Shown one piece after another: positions 11,110 through 21,716 of a DNA stretch of 64,000 nt (the first letter of the stretch is position 1; every line of letters begins with the position of its first letter). A program made the translations under genes and the position numbers. The DNA is from Rhodamnia argentea (lineage: Eukaryota > Streptophyta > Magnoliopsida > Myrtales > Myrtaceae). The stretch lies in the NCBI RefSeq assembly GCF_020921035.1, contig NC_063155.1, positions 27,893,294 through 27,957,293 of the forward strand, read 5' to 3'. Under the pieces are notes generated by a model that saw nothing but the letters and a program-made list of their open reading frames with translations, was not told where the DNA came from and searched no databases.

Positions 11110-11540
11110 CATGGATGGAAGCATAGGGTTTTCTTACTTATAACTCTCACCTGCAAGTCTTCCTACGAGAGAACAGTTGCCGTCTGGTGCACGTCGGACT
11201 TTTGTACGACCAGCAGTGCAGCCTAACGGAGGACTTTTTCCTTAATAAGCGGTAGTCATGAGGAGTCTTGAACCTCCTGCCCATTGTAGTTTCAGAATAA
11301 TTAGGGTTGCATCTCGGGATGAAAATCAAGAATCGGTGTACGAGTATTTCCATGTTATGCCCCTCATTTCATTACTAAACAAGTATAATTTGCAATATCT
11401 GCAGTCATCGTGATATTACTTTCACTAACAAGAATATATGTAGTCTTTATCTCACCAACGAGGCTAAGAAAAGTCTCATTATAATCATTATATGTAATAT
11501 GAGCTATTGTTCCAATTGAGGAAACCGATGGGTTATATCT
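11106..11540 (-). other. Unrecognised stretch with a small basic minus-strand open frame
   Basis: On the minus strand a 68-residue frame (11353 to 11147) contains MGRRFKTPHDYRLLRKKSSV and is rich in Arg and Lys. Near its end the minus strand reads CTTGCAG then GTGAGA (about 11150), a good splice-donor context, so it could be a first exon. I do not recognise the product, and it may be chance. Confidence 0.2.
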
Positions 11541-11900
11541 TAAACCGAATCAGAACAATTACACAGAAAATAGAAAAAATAAGACACAAGTTTACCCGGA
11601 TTCACCCCAAAAATAAGGCTACGTCCTGCAAAAAGATTCCACTATGATATTTAGGTTTACAATCCTAACCACTCGTTACAATGACCCTTCATACGAATAC
11701 AATATATAAGATTTAAATGGACCCAAAGCCCAAGCATATCCAAATCTCTTTGATCTCACAACAAATGGGCTGTGCGCAGGGACACCCGTCATTCCATTCG
11801 CATGGGCCACATGTTGTCGGTTCATATTTCGGTATTCCTAAGGCGACGTGGGTGTGCCCGGTATGAAAAATAAGAGTCCCCGAAGTATTCGTCAACTCCA
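11541..11900. mobile_element. Possible LTR-retroelement remnant
   Basis: The segment ACACAAGTTTACCCGGATTC followed by ACCCC and AAGGCTACGTCC resembles a motif I associate with the ends of plant copia-type elements. This rests on memory of the motif only; no paired LTR, primer site or coding sequence was found. Confidence 0.3.
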
Positions 11901-13642
11901 ATAGAAATGCGTATTAATATTCCATTAAGTATAGGATGTGATATCTTATCGATGGATATTTAAAATATGTCAACCAATAATGACATGCCTGCTTGGATGA
12001 AATATTTCCCGTCAACCGAGGAAAATGAAATTAATTCCTCGTATTTGTTGCTTCATCAAGCAAGATTCTAACTTCAATTGATTACAATCATGCAAGTTAG
12101 ATATAAAAAAAACGAGTCCTATTAACACTAACAACCCACTAGTGCATCGGCACAGGCGATCCAGTAGTTAAGTATGTGTAATGTGTTTTTTTTTTTATAA
12201 GTTAGTTCTCGATAACTTTTTGGATGTGTTGCATGGCTAACTTATGCGGGAAAGGGAAATGGTTATCTAACAATCTTTGGATAATTGTTATGCTAACAGT
12301 CTATTTTGGGTCATTCTTTTAAAAATTTATGGCTCGCAATATACTATTATTCTCACCGTTATCTAAAGACTGTTATGTCAGCAAAGTCTTCCGAAAAATA
12401 TCAAAAAGTGAATGCTAGGGACAACAAGAATGTGTGATGTCTTATTTGGGCTGCCGATAGCGAAAAACCCATTTGACTAAGGATGCTCGATTTGGGCCCT
12501 TTTGATAGGCCGATGGGTGCTAGCCATTTATGGGCCCTTGATCCATCATGATTCAAACCAAGGATGAAGGGGATTCGGTCAGAAATCCACGAAAATAGCT
12601 GGTTCAAAGGGGAAAACGAGATAAACAAACCTTGGCGTCGGAGCAGCAATCCATGCCTTGGTCCTCCATTCGAGTCGGATAAAGAGTCACGACCCTTGAA
12701 GACGAAACAAGCGCGCAATTTCTTGTTTCTATATCATCTGTTCAACTTGCATACTTTCGTGATACTTCGCCGCTTCACATCTGCTTCCCCGTTAGGATTA
12801 GGCATGTAAATCACAACGAAAAAAGAGAGAGAGTAAAATCGAGAAAGAAAAATCAAGACGCAAAGTCTTATCTTGATTTGCCGTTAAACTAGGGGCTACA
12901 TTCAGCAGATGATTCCACTATAATTAACGCATTCACATCTCTATTACAATTCTCAATTATAAGAAAAAAAGAATTATGAATAAAGGCAGTTATTCACAGG
13001 CCATCTCAAATTCCCGCACGTTTACTAGGAGGGGGACCCCGTGCACCACACCCAAACACTTCCGTACCACTCAAATGATCACAAATGATTCTAGAAACAA
13101 CGTTCATATGGACAGAAAATGTCAAACATAGCTGTATTGAAAGGGTGTATGGTATCGTTCACCATCCAAGGCGGCCACGAAAAAACCCGGTGCCGGATTC
13201 TCTAATCTGTCTTTTCTTTTTCTGGGGTGGAGCCGAAACCGCATTCCATCGTCTAAACCCGGATTAAGCAGGTCTAATTCCCCCTATTTACGGTTCAATC
13301 AAGCAATTAAAAAGGCCGTGAAGTCAATAATGCATCAAATAAAGAATGCACGAAATTGCGTTAAACGAGGACTGCGTGAAATTGTTTGACCAAGCACGTC
13401 TCCCCGTACGAATCTTTGAGCTGCAAATCTGAACTTTTCGCATGTGATTTCATGTCATTTAGCAAAATGATTCTAGTAAAAACCTTATTTTAGAACGGTT
13501 CATGGTTCCTGCAGATTTCTTAGTCCTTGTTCTCCGCCAGCTTGGAAATACCACTTGACCTTCCAATTTGATTGGCGGAATATTCTCTCTTTGACATGAT
13601 CCGAATCTTCTAGTTTCCAAAACTGGCTAAAGTCTTTCAAAA
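11901..13642. other. Intergenic, nothing recognised
   Basis: Open frames of 60-105 residues on both strands (for example 12401-12718 minus and 12564-12809 plus) overlap one another and show no domain, signal peptide or convincing splice structure. I see no gene or clear repeat here. Confidence 0.4.
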
Positions 13643-13643
13643 G

Positions 13644-14263
13644 GGGAAAATTGTCAAAAAAAGTCATAAACCTTTCATATTTTTACCAATTCAACACTAA
13701 ACCATTTAAGTTTGCTGATTCATTCCTAAACATTTTCACTTTATGCCTATTCAATCCTATTCGCCGGAAATCGCCGACGTGGATGCCGGCTGCCCTACGT
13801 GGTACCGTCGACGCCGACGTGGATAATTTTTAAATATTTTATTTTAAAAAATCTAATTTTTTTTGTTATTTTTTGTTTTTTTGGTTTGTTGGCTCCATGG
13901 CCGGCGACCTCCGCCGGATTAGGGCAGGCGGGGGTTGCCAGCCCACGGGCAAGGAGCAGTGGGGGTCGTCGGCCCCTAGGCGAGAGCCTCGCGGGGTCGG
14001 CGACCCCGCGGGTCCCCCGGGTAAGGGCAGCAAATCCCTCGCCCGGGGGCCAGAGAGAGCTCGCCTGTCCTTGGCCGGGGGTTGGCAACCGCCGCCACCC
14101 CTAATTCGGCAGAGGTCGGCGGCCTTAAGGCAAGCAAATTAAAGTGAAAAGGACTGAATCGGCACAAAGTAAAAATGTTTAGGATTGAATCGGCAAATTT
14201 AAAAAATTTAGGACTAAATTGACAAAAGTGTGAAAGGTTTAAGACTTTTTTGACAATTTTCTC
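13644..14263. mobile_element. Mutator-like non-autonomous element with target-site duplication
   Basis: Terminal inverted repeats: GGGAAAATTGTCAAAAAAAG on the left, and CTTTTTTGACAATTTTCTC on the right. The direct repeat CTTTCAAAAG flanks the element (13634-13643 and 14264-14273); a 9-bp duplication within it is the hallmark of Mutator-like insertion. Inside the AT-rich arms is a GC-rich core (about 13890-14120) whose open frames on both strands are Gly/Arg/Pro-rich artefacts. No transposase is present. It lies about 540 bp upstream of the PADRE gene and so forms part of its distal promoter. Confidence 0.75.
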
Positions 14264-14273
14264 CTTTCAAAAG

Positions 14274-14804
14274 TCGACATCTCATAAAAAGAAAGAAAGT
14301 TATAACCAACGATCTTCCCCCGATGCATATGAGTTTTGAATGAAATTCGGGGACTAATCCGGCATCCTCGTCATTATTGTAAACCCGTGCTTGATGTCGA
14401 TCCCCATGATCAACATGGATAGATATATCTTAGAATGTGGAAATTGGCGGGATTAGTCAGCCCGTAAACCGTTCCATGTCTCACCATATTATACAACAAA
14501 AATTAAAGTTTGACATTTGAATTGACTATTCAGTTTACGACAAATATTTCTTGTCTAATGAAAAAAATATAGGATGACATTTTGATGGCGAAGAGGATAT
14601 GTACTATGTAGTACTTGCGTGTATTTCACACACATTCCCTCAAAAAGTTTTCAAAGTTGGGTTCCTGATTGACCAATGACCCTCAACGCCTTCTATGAGA
14701 TAAGACTATAAAAGATACCCTGATTGTCTCCCCCAAATTAGAGCTAATTCACTTCGTTCAATAAACAAACTCTTGGCCATTATTCTTATTGTCGCCATAC
14801 ATCA
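14274..14804 (+). promoter_or_regulatory. Upstream region of the DUF4228/PADRE gene
   Basis: TATAAAAG at 14707-14714 is a clear TATA box about 90 bp before the start codon. TTGACC (14669-14674) and TTGACT (about 14521) are W-box cores, the usual WRKY sites, in keeping with the pathogen- and stress-responsive expression known for this family. Regulation is inferred from these short motifs only. Confidence 0.55.
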
Positions 14805-15746
14805 ATGGGGAACGCCCTAGGAGGAGCTACAACAGCCAAAATCATGACAGTAACCGGCGAAACGATGAAACTGAGCACACCGGTGCGGGCCGGAGATGTC
14901 GTCAAGAACTACCCAGGTCACATGTTGCTAGAGTCTGAGTCGGTGAAGAGACTCGGGATCAAATCGAGACCGCTACAACCGCACCAAGAATTGGAGCACG
15001 AGCATCTGTATTTCCTAGTGGAATTGCCCAAAGAGGCTGCGAACGACCACAACGCCTTTGAACGTTTCCAGCTTGGGAACAAGCCGAACGCAAGCGACCG
15101 GCTCGATGCCTTAATGCTAGCTCGACGACCGGTGTCCGATCTCTCTACTATGAGTAGGGCCACCATTTTGTTGGAAGACGGAAACAGTCTTGGTGGAATG
15201 AGGTTGAAGATGAGGCTTCCGAAAGCTGAAGTGGTGAAGCTGATCAAAGAAAGCAAAGACGAGGCTGAGGTCGCAAACAAGATAATGGAGCTTTATGTTG
15301 GATTAGTGAACATTAACGACACTAATGAAGGATTAGCTGGAGGAAGAGCAATTGCCATGGAAGGGTCGAACGACGTTATGAAGCCTCACGAGGTAATTTT
15401 GGATATCCTGAGACAATTATCTTCCTTTCATGCCATCACCCATCTGTGTCCAAAGGTTCGTTACAACATATTTTCCCTCAAAAAGCCTTTCCGCTTCTAA
15501 AGTTGCCAAGTCGATAATCTCCCAAACATTAATTTATCTCATCAAGGGAGTTTCGCAATATATGACCGGACCTTGTTCAAGTGCTTGCACTTCGTACTGG
15601 AAAACAAAGAAAGGAAAGGATTTGTTTGTTCGCACGTATCTTATATCTTTAGTAACAACATTGGTGCTTATGATTCTCTATAATTGCAGAAACGGGTAAG
15701 GTTCCTACCAGTCGTTGAAGATAAGCAAGTTCCCCTGGATTCTTAA
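14805..15746 (+). CDS. DUF4228 / PADRE-domain protein
   Basis: Plant-specific family linked to pathogen, abiotic-stress and cadmium responses; the biochemical role is unknown. Two exons, 14805-15392 and 15690-15746, with a 297-bp phase-0 intron (CACGAG|GTAATT ... TTGCAG|AAACGG), giving 214 residues. The protein starts MGNALGG, so Gly2 could be myristoylated. Diagnostic blocks follow in order: KIMTVTGE, a YPGH segment with LLESE, PLQPHQELEHEHLYFLVELP, an LMLARR-like segment, and the C-terminal EKRVRFLPV, which is recovered only through the second exon. Reading straight through the intron gives a 231-residue frame ending at 15500 that lacks this conserved tail, so splicing is preferred. The start is the first ATG after the TATA box. 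Confidence 0.9.
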
Positions 15747-16515
15747 GAACCATAGAGCAGGAATGGTGAACTGCAGACGACCTGAAAGTTTGCTTCCTGC
15801 TATGTAAATTTTGGTGTCCATTCACGACTTAGGTCTGAGAAAATTAGTGTGCTAATCTTGCGCAGGTCAAATCTTGTTCTAATATATGGAATGAGAAATC
15901 ACGGATCTGGCTATTCTACTTTGCCCATATGCAAATTGGTCGTGATATTTACTGGAACTTTATGTTGAGTTTAACTTCTCTCAAGAACACAAAAGTATGA
16001 CAACTCGAGAGACCTAATTCAACCCCATTATTGACGTAGAGGAAGTGTTAATTGGAAAAACTTTCCAAAGGATAAACTAAATTTCATAGAATGATAACGT
16101 AACGATTACATAAGGAGAACGTCCATTATATAGATAGGATTTCTTTAGGAATTAGAATTACTCAAAGATAACATTAAACGAATCAAACCTAATCTAATCA
16201 AATAAAAATCAAATTAAATCAATAGAATTCAAATCAAATATCGCGATTGGATATATCCCAAAGTTGCCTAAAAGAGAAAACTACTCGAAAACCTATTTAA
16301 ATGACTCCGAAACGCTGTGGTTATTGATCGGAAGGCCGTTTCGCTTTAACCGACCGAATTTGAATGCAATCCGAGCTCGCTTGCCCCAAATTAGTGAAAT
16401 TTACCCGATTTCCGGTGATCATGTTTTTTCAAGAAATCACACGCTAATTGTTCTACATCAATTATTGAGATAAAAAAAATCTAATTGGATCTCAAAGGAT
16501 GGACTTGAGAGGCCT
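15747..16515. other. PADRE 3' flank and intergenic
   Basis: The first ~200 bp probably hold the 3' UTR (AATATATGGAATGAG near 15880 could serve as a weak polyadenylation region). The rest is AT-rich with many AAATCAAAT strings around 16180-16245 and no recognised gene. Confidence 0.4.
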
Positions 16516-17628
16516 AGGATGCGTTTGGCAACGATTCCGATCCATCCGATTTGCTCCCTAGACGAGTTTTAGAGATTCGGAACGCGTTTGGTAACCGTAG
16601 AAAATTTCTGTTCTCTGAACAAAAACGCGTTTGATAATTACACAAAATTTATGTTCTTGGAAACAATTTCCCTTCCCAATTTTTTTCATTTAAATCAAAT
16701 AATTACATATTGTCACTATAAATTCAACGTATATAGGCCGGTGTGACACGAGAGGGATAGTCTGCATGCCTGGTTTGACGGTATGGGCGTGGAATTGGAG
16801 GCCTTTGGGGAGTGGTCTTGAGCGAGTTATGGTGAGGAGGAGGTTGCAGACGTTTCTGTAGTTGAGCTCGAAGGTTTGATGATGGTTGAAGAGATCATGT
16901 GAGGTCTTGGTGAATTGGTATAGAGGATAGTGAAGGACTCGAATGCGGGTGTTGCAGGGTCGGTTCTTGGAGATGATTTCCGAGGAGTGGTTGAAGCATT
17001 TAGGTTTGAGCGACAGATTGGCGACGTTCAGAGCATTAAGTCAACCAGTCCATTCGCAATTATGATCCTGCTACTAATGCTTTTCTACCCAGAGCGGCGA
17101 GGGTGACATTTGCTGGAGGCCGATTAAGGTGTCCCTCGCCCAGATCGGCGAGGGCGACCCTCGCTCGGGGCCGACGAGGGCCGCCTCGAGCAAGATCTTT
17201 GGGAAAGAGACAATGAGACGACGAGGGAACAAACCAACTAGACGATGAGGGAGCTCAACAACGAAATGAAATACCGAAGTCATGCGATGAGGGCGGCGGA
17301 AGTGGAGTTGGCTAGTTGAGAGACAAGAGTGGCCGACGAGCGAGGAGAGCTGGCTGGTTGAGCATCCTTCATAAGGCTTCGTTCTCTTTTTTTTGGGTCC
17401 AGAGAACAAAGTGAATGTCTTTCCCAAGCCTTTTCACTTTGTTGGTCTTATTTCTCAAAAGTGGTTTTGAAACAAAGAATCGACCTTTTATTTATTCATG
17501 TTTCTGCTCCAAATCTACTCTCGGGAACAGAATAAGAGAATTTGAGAATTAGAATTGTTTACGTTTCTAATCTTTTTCTATTGTGGGAAATATAATTAGA
17601 GAATCAGAATCGTTACCAAACAGATCCT
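16516..17628. mobile_element. Non-autonomous TIR element of about 1.1 kb
   Basis: The ends are inverted repeats: AGGATGCGTTTGGCAACGAT on the left matches AGGATCTGTTTGGTAACGAT (complement of the right end) at most positions. Related sub-terminal strings (GCGTTTGGTAACCG, GCGTTTGATAATTAC) repeat inside the left arm. The interior, including a 117-residue minus-strand frame at 17074-17427, shows no transposase motif. PIF/Harbinger or hAT affiliation is unclear because no clean target duplication is visible. Confidence 0.6.
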
Positions 17629-17893
17629 AATGTACTTGCATCGTTAGATTCATGAATCAATTTACAAGTTCCAAGAGATACGGAGTAGTCTACCTGAGTT
17701 TATGTTGACTCTTGTTTACTTCATCAATGAATCGGGTGTATAGTTCGCAACGTAATTCATGAGCTAATCTGAAAATTACAAACCATGCCTAAAAGTAATT
17801 TGCTTAATTTATGGCAAATGAAAATGTAATTCGTGACTTTGTGAGCTTACATCTTGCTTAAAACACAGAATTCACTTCAAAAGGATTCCTTTA

Positions 17894-18215
17894 ATAGAAA
17901 ATTGTCCAAAAATATGGCAGTCAATATAATTCTAAACTTTTCAATTGTGTCAATTTAGTACTAAACTTTTTGACAACTTGTCAATATGTAGTCCTATCAA
18001 TTTAATCCTAAACAATTTGCCAATTTGTCCCAAAAGTTCTAACTCGATTGTATGACGGCTAATTCAATCCTTAACCTTTCAATTGTGCCAATGTAGTTCT
18101 AAACCTTTTGTCAATTTGCCAATGTAGTCCTAAACTTTTCAATTGTATCAATTTAGTTTTAAACATTTTGACGATTTGCTAGTTTAGTCCTAAACATTAA
18201 CAAATTAACAAAAGT
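17894..18215. mobile_element. One-sided array of Mutator-like arm units
   Basis: Begins AGAAAATTGTCCAAAAATAT and continues as eight or so diverged units of the type CAATTTAGTCCTAAACTTTT, all in one orientation. Neither an inverted right arm nor a GC-rich core is present; the dead LINE starts right after it. It looks like the left arm of a Mutator-like element that was truncated or interrupted. Confidence 0.55.
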
Positions 18216-18221
18216 TTGTGT

Positions 18222-20340
18222 GATTTCAGCTACAAAATCATCTCTGAAGTCATTGTTAATAGATTAAAACCCTTCATTGATGAGTGGGCGAACTCAAGCT
18301 AATATCTTAATTGCTTGTGAGGTCTTTCATCACTTAAAGTGCAAGAACCAAAGCAAACAGCGAGAATGTGCGCTGAAAATTGACATGAACAAAGCCTATG
18401 AAACAGGATAGAATGGGACTTTGGTGAATCTTTACTTTGTAAAAGGGGATTTCTTGATAGGTGGACTAGGTGGATAATGACTTGTATAACGACTGTTTCC
18501 TGTGCAGTTATGGTTAACGGTAAAGAAGCTGGCCGGGTCAAATCCTCTAGCGGAACAAGGGCAAGGTGAATCCTTATCCCCTTCCATTTTCGTTCTTGCT
18601 GCTGATGTCTTGTCACAAAGGCTCGATGCAGAAGCCAAAGCACGCAGAATCCAGGGCATCAAGTTAGAAAGGAGTTGTCCCACCCTCACCCACTTATTCT
18701 TTGCAGATGATGTCACTGTTGTTCCTAGAGGCAGATAGAGAAAATTGCACTACAGTCAAGCAGCTCAAAAAAAATTATTGCGGAGCCTATGGACAGCTGG
18801 TAAAACTTCAAAAGCCTGGCTTGTGTTTCAGTGGCAATACTAAGAATAACGTGAAGTCAGATATTGCTGCATCATTTATGGTTTCAATGATGGAAAGTCC
18901 TGGAACATTTCTTGGTCTACCAACTCTCTGGGGAAGATAAAACACTGAGGGTGTTAGCTTTTGTCAAAGAGAGAACCATCTTGAAGTTACGGGGTTGGAA
19001 AATCAGCTTTCTATTTCAGGCTGGTAGGGAGGTTTTATTAGAGGCCGTTGCGTCTGCTATACCAATTTATTCAATAAGCTGCCTCAAATATCCCAAAAAA
19101 ATGGTTTCATGAGGTCAACGGACTCCTGGCTAAACTCTGTTGTGGTCAAAGAGAATATGGAAAGTAGAGTGCACTTGACGAGTGGGCACACATAAACAAA
19201 GGCCAAAGCTGAGGGAGTTACGGATTTTTAGAGATTTACATTTGTTTGACACCTCCTTACTTGCAAAACAGGCATGGAGAATCCTCAACAATCTTCAAGC
19301 ATTATGGGTAAGGGTACTTGAAGGCCTATGTTTTCCTAATTGTGGTTTTATGGATGCTGGTCAAGTGGCTAGAAGATCTTGGGGATGGAGGAGTCTCATA
19401 GTAGGAAAGGATTGTTCAAAAAGGAGTTATATGGCACGTGGGTATGGAGAGCAAATCAAAGTCTGGTCGGATCCTGGGTGCCCCGGAGCTGAAAATTATG
19501 AACTTTCACCCCCAAGTGACAGAAGGAATTGATGAGGGTTATGAGAGTGGCCTCTCTTATCAACAAGGAGCCACATGGCTAGAACCCCACGAAATTAAAG
19601 AAGAGCAAGTTAAGTTAGTAGAAAGGGGTGAGGTCAGTGTTAAAACAGATCATCATTTTCTCAAAGCTGCTGAGCAGAGAGCTGTTTGCAAAAGGGCCTT
19701 CCTACTTCCCATCAGGTGGACAGTGGCTTTTGGAAGATGATTTGGAGTTTAGATTGTGTTTCCCAGAACCAAAAATTTTCTCTGGACAGATTGCTCTCAT
19801 ACTATTGTTACTGCAGCTAATTCGCAGAAGAGTTAAATCCGAAAAAGCAAGCTATGTATCTGTAATGAAAGGAATGGTCAGGAACATAGAAAAGAAAGGA
19901 ATGAAGAGAGATTGGCCAGAGCTGCATACAACTGTTGTTGGCAGCTATGGAAGGACAGATGTACAACAAACTTTAGCAACTCAATGCCTGACCCATTGGC
20001 TTTAATTGGAAGGATGAGGAAGACTAAGCTACAATTCAAGCTGCAAATTTGGTACCAGCATTCCCATATTCTTAGCCCAATTTGTTCTCTACAGATATCA
20101 GAGTTTTCACCCCTTCATTGGGCTTATTAATGAGATAATCCTTTTTTTTCTGGCCTAAAGAAAAATCTCGGATCACGGCTGTCGGCGGACTTATTTGGAA
20201 CCCGACCGCGAAACCACTGACAGAATCGGAATCAATCATCATTAGGTTAAGTACAATTGTCACGTTTAAATCAAGCCCCCAAGTGGGACTACTTTTCTAC
20301 TTTAGCTGCAGTCGTCCCTTTTGGGCTTATTGTTCAGTTT
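18222..20340 (+). pseudogene. Dead L1-type LINE: reverse transcriptase and C-terminal region
   Basis: Non-LTR retrotransposon ORF2 remnant. In order: YKIISEVIVNRLKPFIDE and ILIACEVFHHLKCKNQSKQ, then ALKIDMNKAYE (RT N-terminal blocks, to about 18405); SLSPSIFVLAADVLSQRL (about 18575); the catalytic FADD core within THLFFADDVTVV (about 18690-18725); the PGTFLGLPTLWGR block (about 18900); REVLLEAVASAIPIYSISCL (about 19027); and FRDLHLFDTSLLAKQAWRIL with WSDPG further on (about 19220-19480), typical of the zinc-knuckle side of plant LINEs. A GGLIWNP-containing stretch near 20185 may be a residue of an RNase H domain. Stops and frameshifts break it throughout, and the catalytic surroundings (RQGDP block) are eroded. 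No 5' ORF1 was seen and no poly-A tail was identified. Confidence 0.88.
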
Positions 20341-20948
20341 AGATAGTCGTTGGCTGCTATTTGGCTGACTCCATATAAGTATCAAACAATTCAATCACAT
20401 TTCTGACTTGTCTAGCCCAATTTTAAGTGAACTTCTACATAACTAGTTATCAAATTTATCAAGTAAGTTGTGAAAGATATTACTCAGAAATTCTTCTATC
20501 ATTTGTCTCTTTGTTGCTTCTTTTCTAAGACATGTCGCATATATAAACCAAATTTGAAATTTTAGCCTGGAAACGAGTCTCTTGACGATTCTTAGAATAT
20601 TACCAAATAGGGTTGCCATGGTTAGCTTCACATCTTTGTTTTTTTTTTTTTCTCTCTTTTTACTTTCGAAGTCATTGAACGTGATGCGGCGTCGGTCATT
20701 TCGATTCATCTTGTGCGATCTAAAATTCCTCGGGCACACAACAACGTAAGGACTATCGGCAAAAGTGGCGAGTCAAAACATTTGAGGGCATCCATTCGTC
20801 GTAACTTCTCACACTAATGTTTTCCAAATTGGCTGCTCTTGTTTCACCATTCAACGTAAAGCGGCCACTTCAAACATTCAAAAGGGAATTTAATCAACAC
20901 TTGAAAGCACCCTTTGTCGCTTGGCGTTGAACTTCCTATGCCTCCACA
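20341..20948 (+). other. Region upstream of the IDA-like peptide gene
   Basis: No gene recognised; a 98-residue minus-strand frame (20739 to 20443) is Lys/Arg-rich without a known domain. GAGTCAAAAC near 20770 holds an inverted W-box core. Confidence 0.4.
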
Positions 20949-20955
20949 TATATAA
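20949..20955 (+). promoter_or_regulatory. Probable TATA box of the IDA-like peptide gene
   Basis: TATATAA about 156 bp before the start codon, in a CCACATATATAATATG context. It is the only good TATA motif close upstream. Confidence 0.5.
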
Positions 20956-21104
20956 TATGAATGAAATGACGTGTTTTCCTTAGTCCAAAACGTACGGCAT
21001 TAATACCACTTAACCCCACGTTATTCCTCGGTTGCGTCCCCCTCTGTATCTCCCTCTCAAACGAACAAAAAGCGGGTCAGGAACCAAGAAAGAACAGAGC
21101 AACA

Positions 21105-21368
21105 ATGGCATCTCGCGAGAGACCTCCATCGACTTGGAGCTGGAAGCCTCTCTTGCTTCTCGCGGTTCTGACTTTCGCATTGGCGACGGAGGGACGGTGT
21201 GCGAGAATCGTGAAGGCTAGGGATGGAGGCTCTGGGAAATACTTGTGGGAAAGCAAGCTTCCGAGAGGGCCGGTGCCTCCTTCTGGGCCTTCCAAGTGCC
21301 ACAACAAGCTCAGCCCATTTCGCGAAAGCTCGTTGTCCTTCGCAGCTGACTATGTTAACTGTCCCTAA
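21105..21368 (+). CDS. IDL: IDA-like (IDL) secreted signalling peptide precursor
   Basis: Small secreted pre-propeptide of 87 residues without introns. Residues 15-28 form a hydrophobic signal-peptide core (PLLLLAVLTFALAT), followed by a short variable region and then the conserved peptide core PRGPVPPSGPSKCHN (53-67). IDA/IDL peptides share a PIPPSAPSKRHN-type core, are hydroxylated on a central proline, and act through HAESA/HSL receptor kinases with SERK co-receptors in abscission and stress signalling. The core fits this family. Differences: Cys65 replaces the usual basic residue before HN, and 20 residues follow the core, ending in VNCP with another Cys (86). This resembles the diverged IDL6/IDL7 branch as I remember it. 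A PIP peptide is the alternative, because SGPS is shared, but HN after SGPSxx favours IDL. The ATG is the first in the transcript. Confidence 0.82.
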   Translation: MASRERPPSTWSWKPLLLLAVLTFALATEGRCARIVKARDGGSGKYLWESKLPRGPVPPSGPSKCHNKLSPFRESSLSFAADYVNCP

Positions 21369-21710
21369 CTTTCTATGTACAAACCTCTCCTTCTTCATAC
21401 TTACTCTTGATTCTGTTCTTCTTCTTCTTCTTCTTCCTTTTTCATGGTCGACGTTCTTTGTTCTTTTGTATCTTCCGAACGGTGGAAGAGAAGCCCGTTC
21501 GTTCTTGTGTTTCTTTTTTTTTTTTTTTGCCTCGAGGTTTAAAGTTTTGGACATCTGCAAACGGATCCGTACACTGAGGTTTTGTAGTTAGACGGAGTTC
21601 AGAATCAAAGTGCTTTAGATGCCGCAACAAGAAGCATCTTGCATCCCTTTTTCTTGGCCAATTTTTGCATGCTATTCCTGGCATCCGTATTTACTTGCTA
21701 TTCCTAATTG

Positions 21711-21716
21711 AATAAA
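21711..21716 (+). terminator. Polyadenylation signal AATAAA (IDL gene)
   Basis: Exact AATAAA about 343 bp beyond the IDL stop codon, within an AT-rich stretch, consistent with a normal plant 3' UTR. The region between contains a CTT repeat and a T-run. Confidence 0.55.

Noticed and set aside
13799..14167. Frames of 63-101 residues on both strands
   Set aside because: GC-rich core of a Mutator-like element; no domain, and overlapping frames on both strands.
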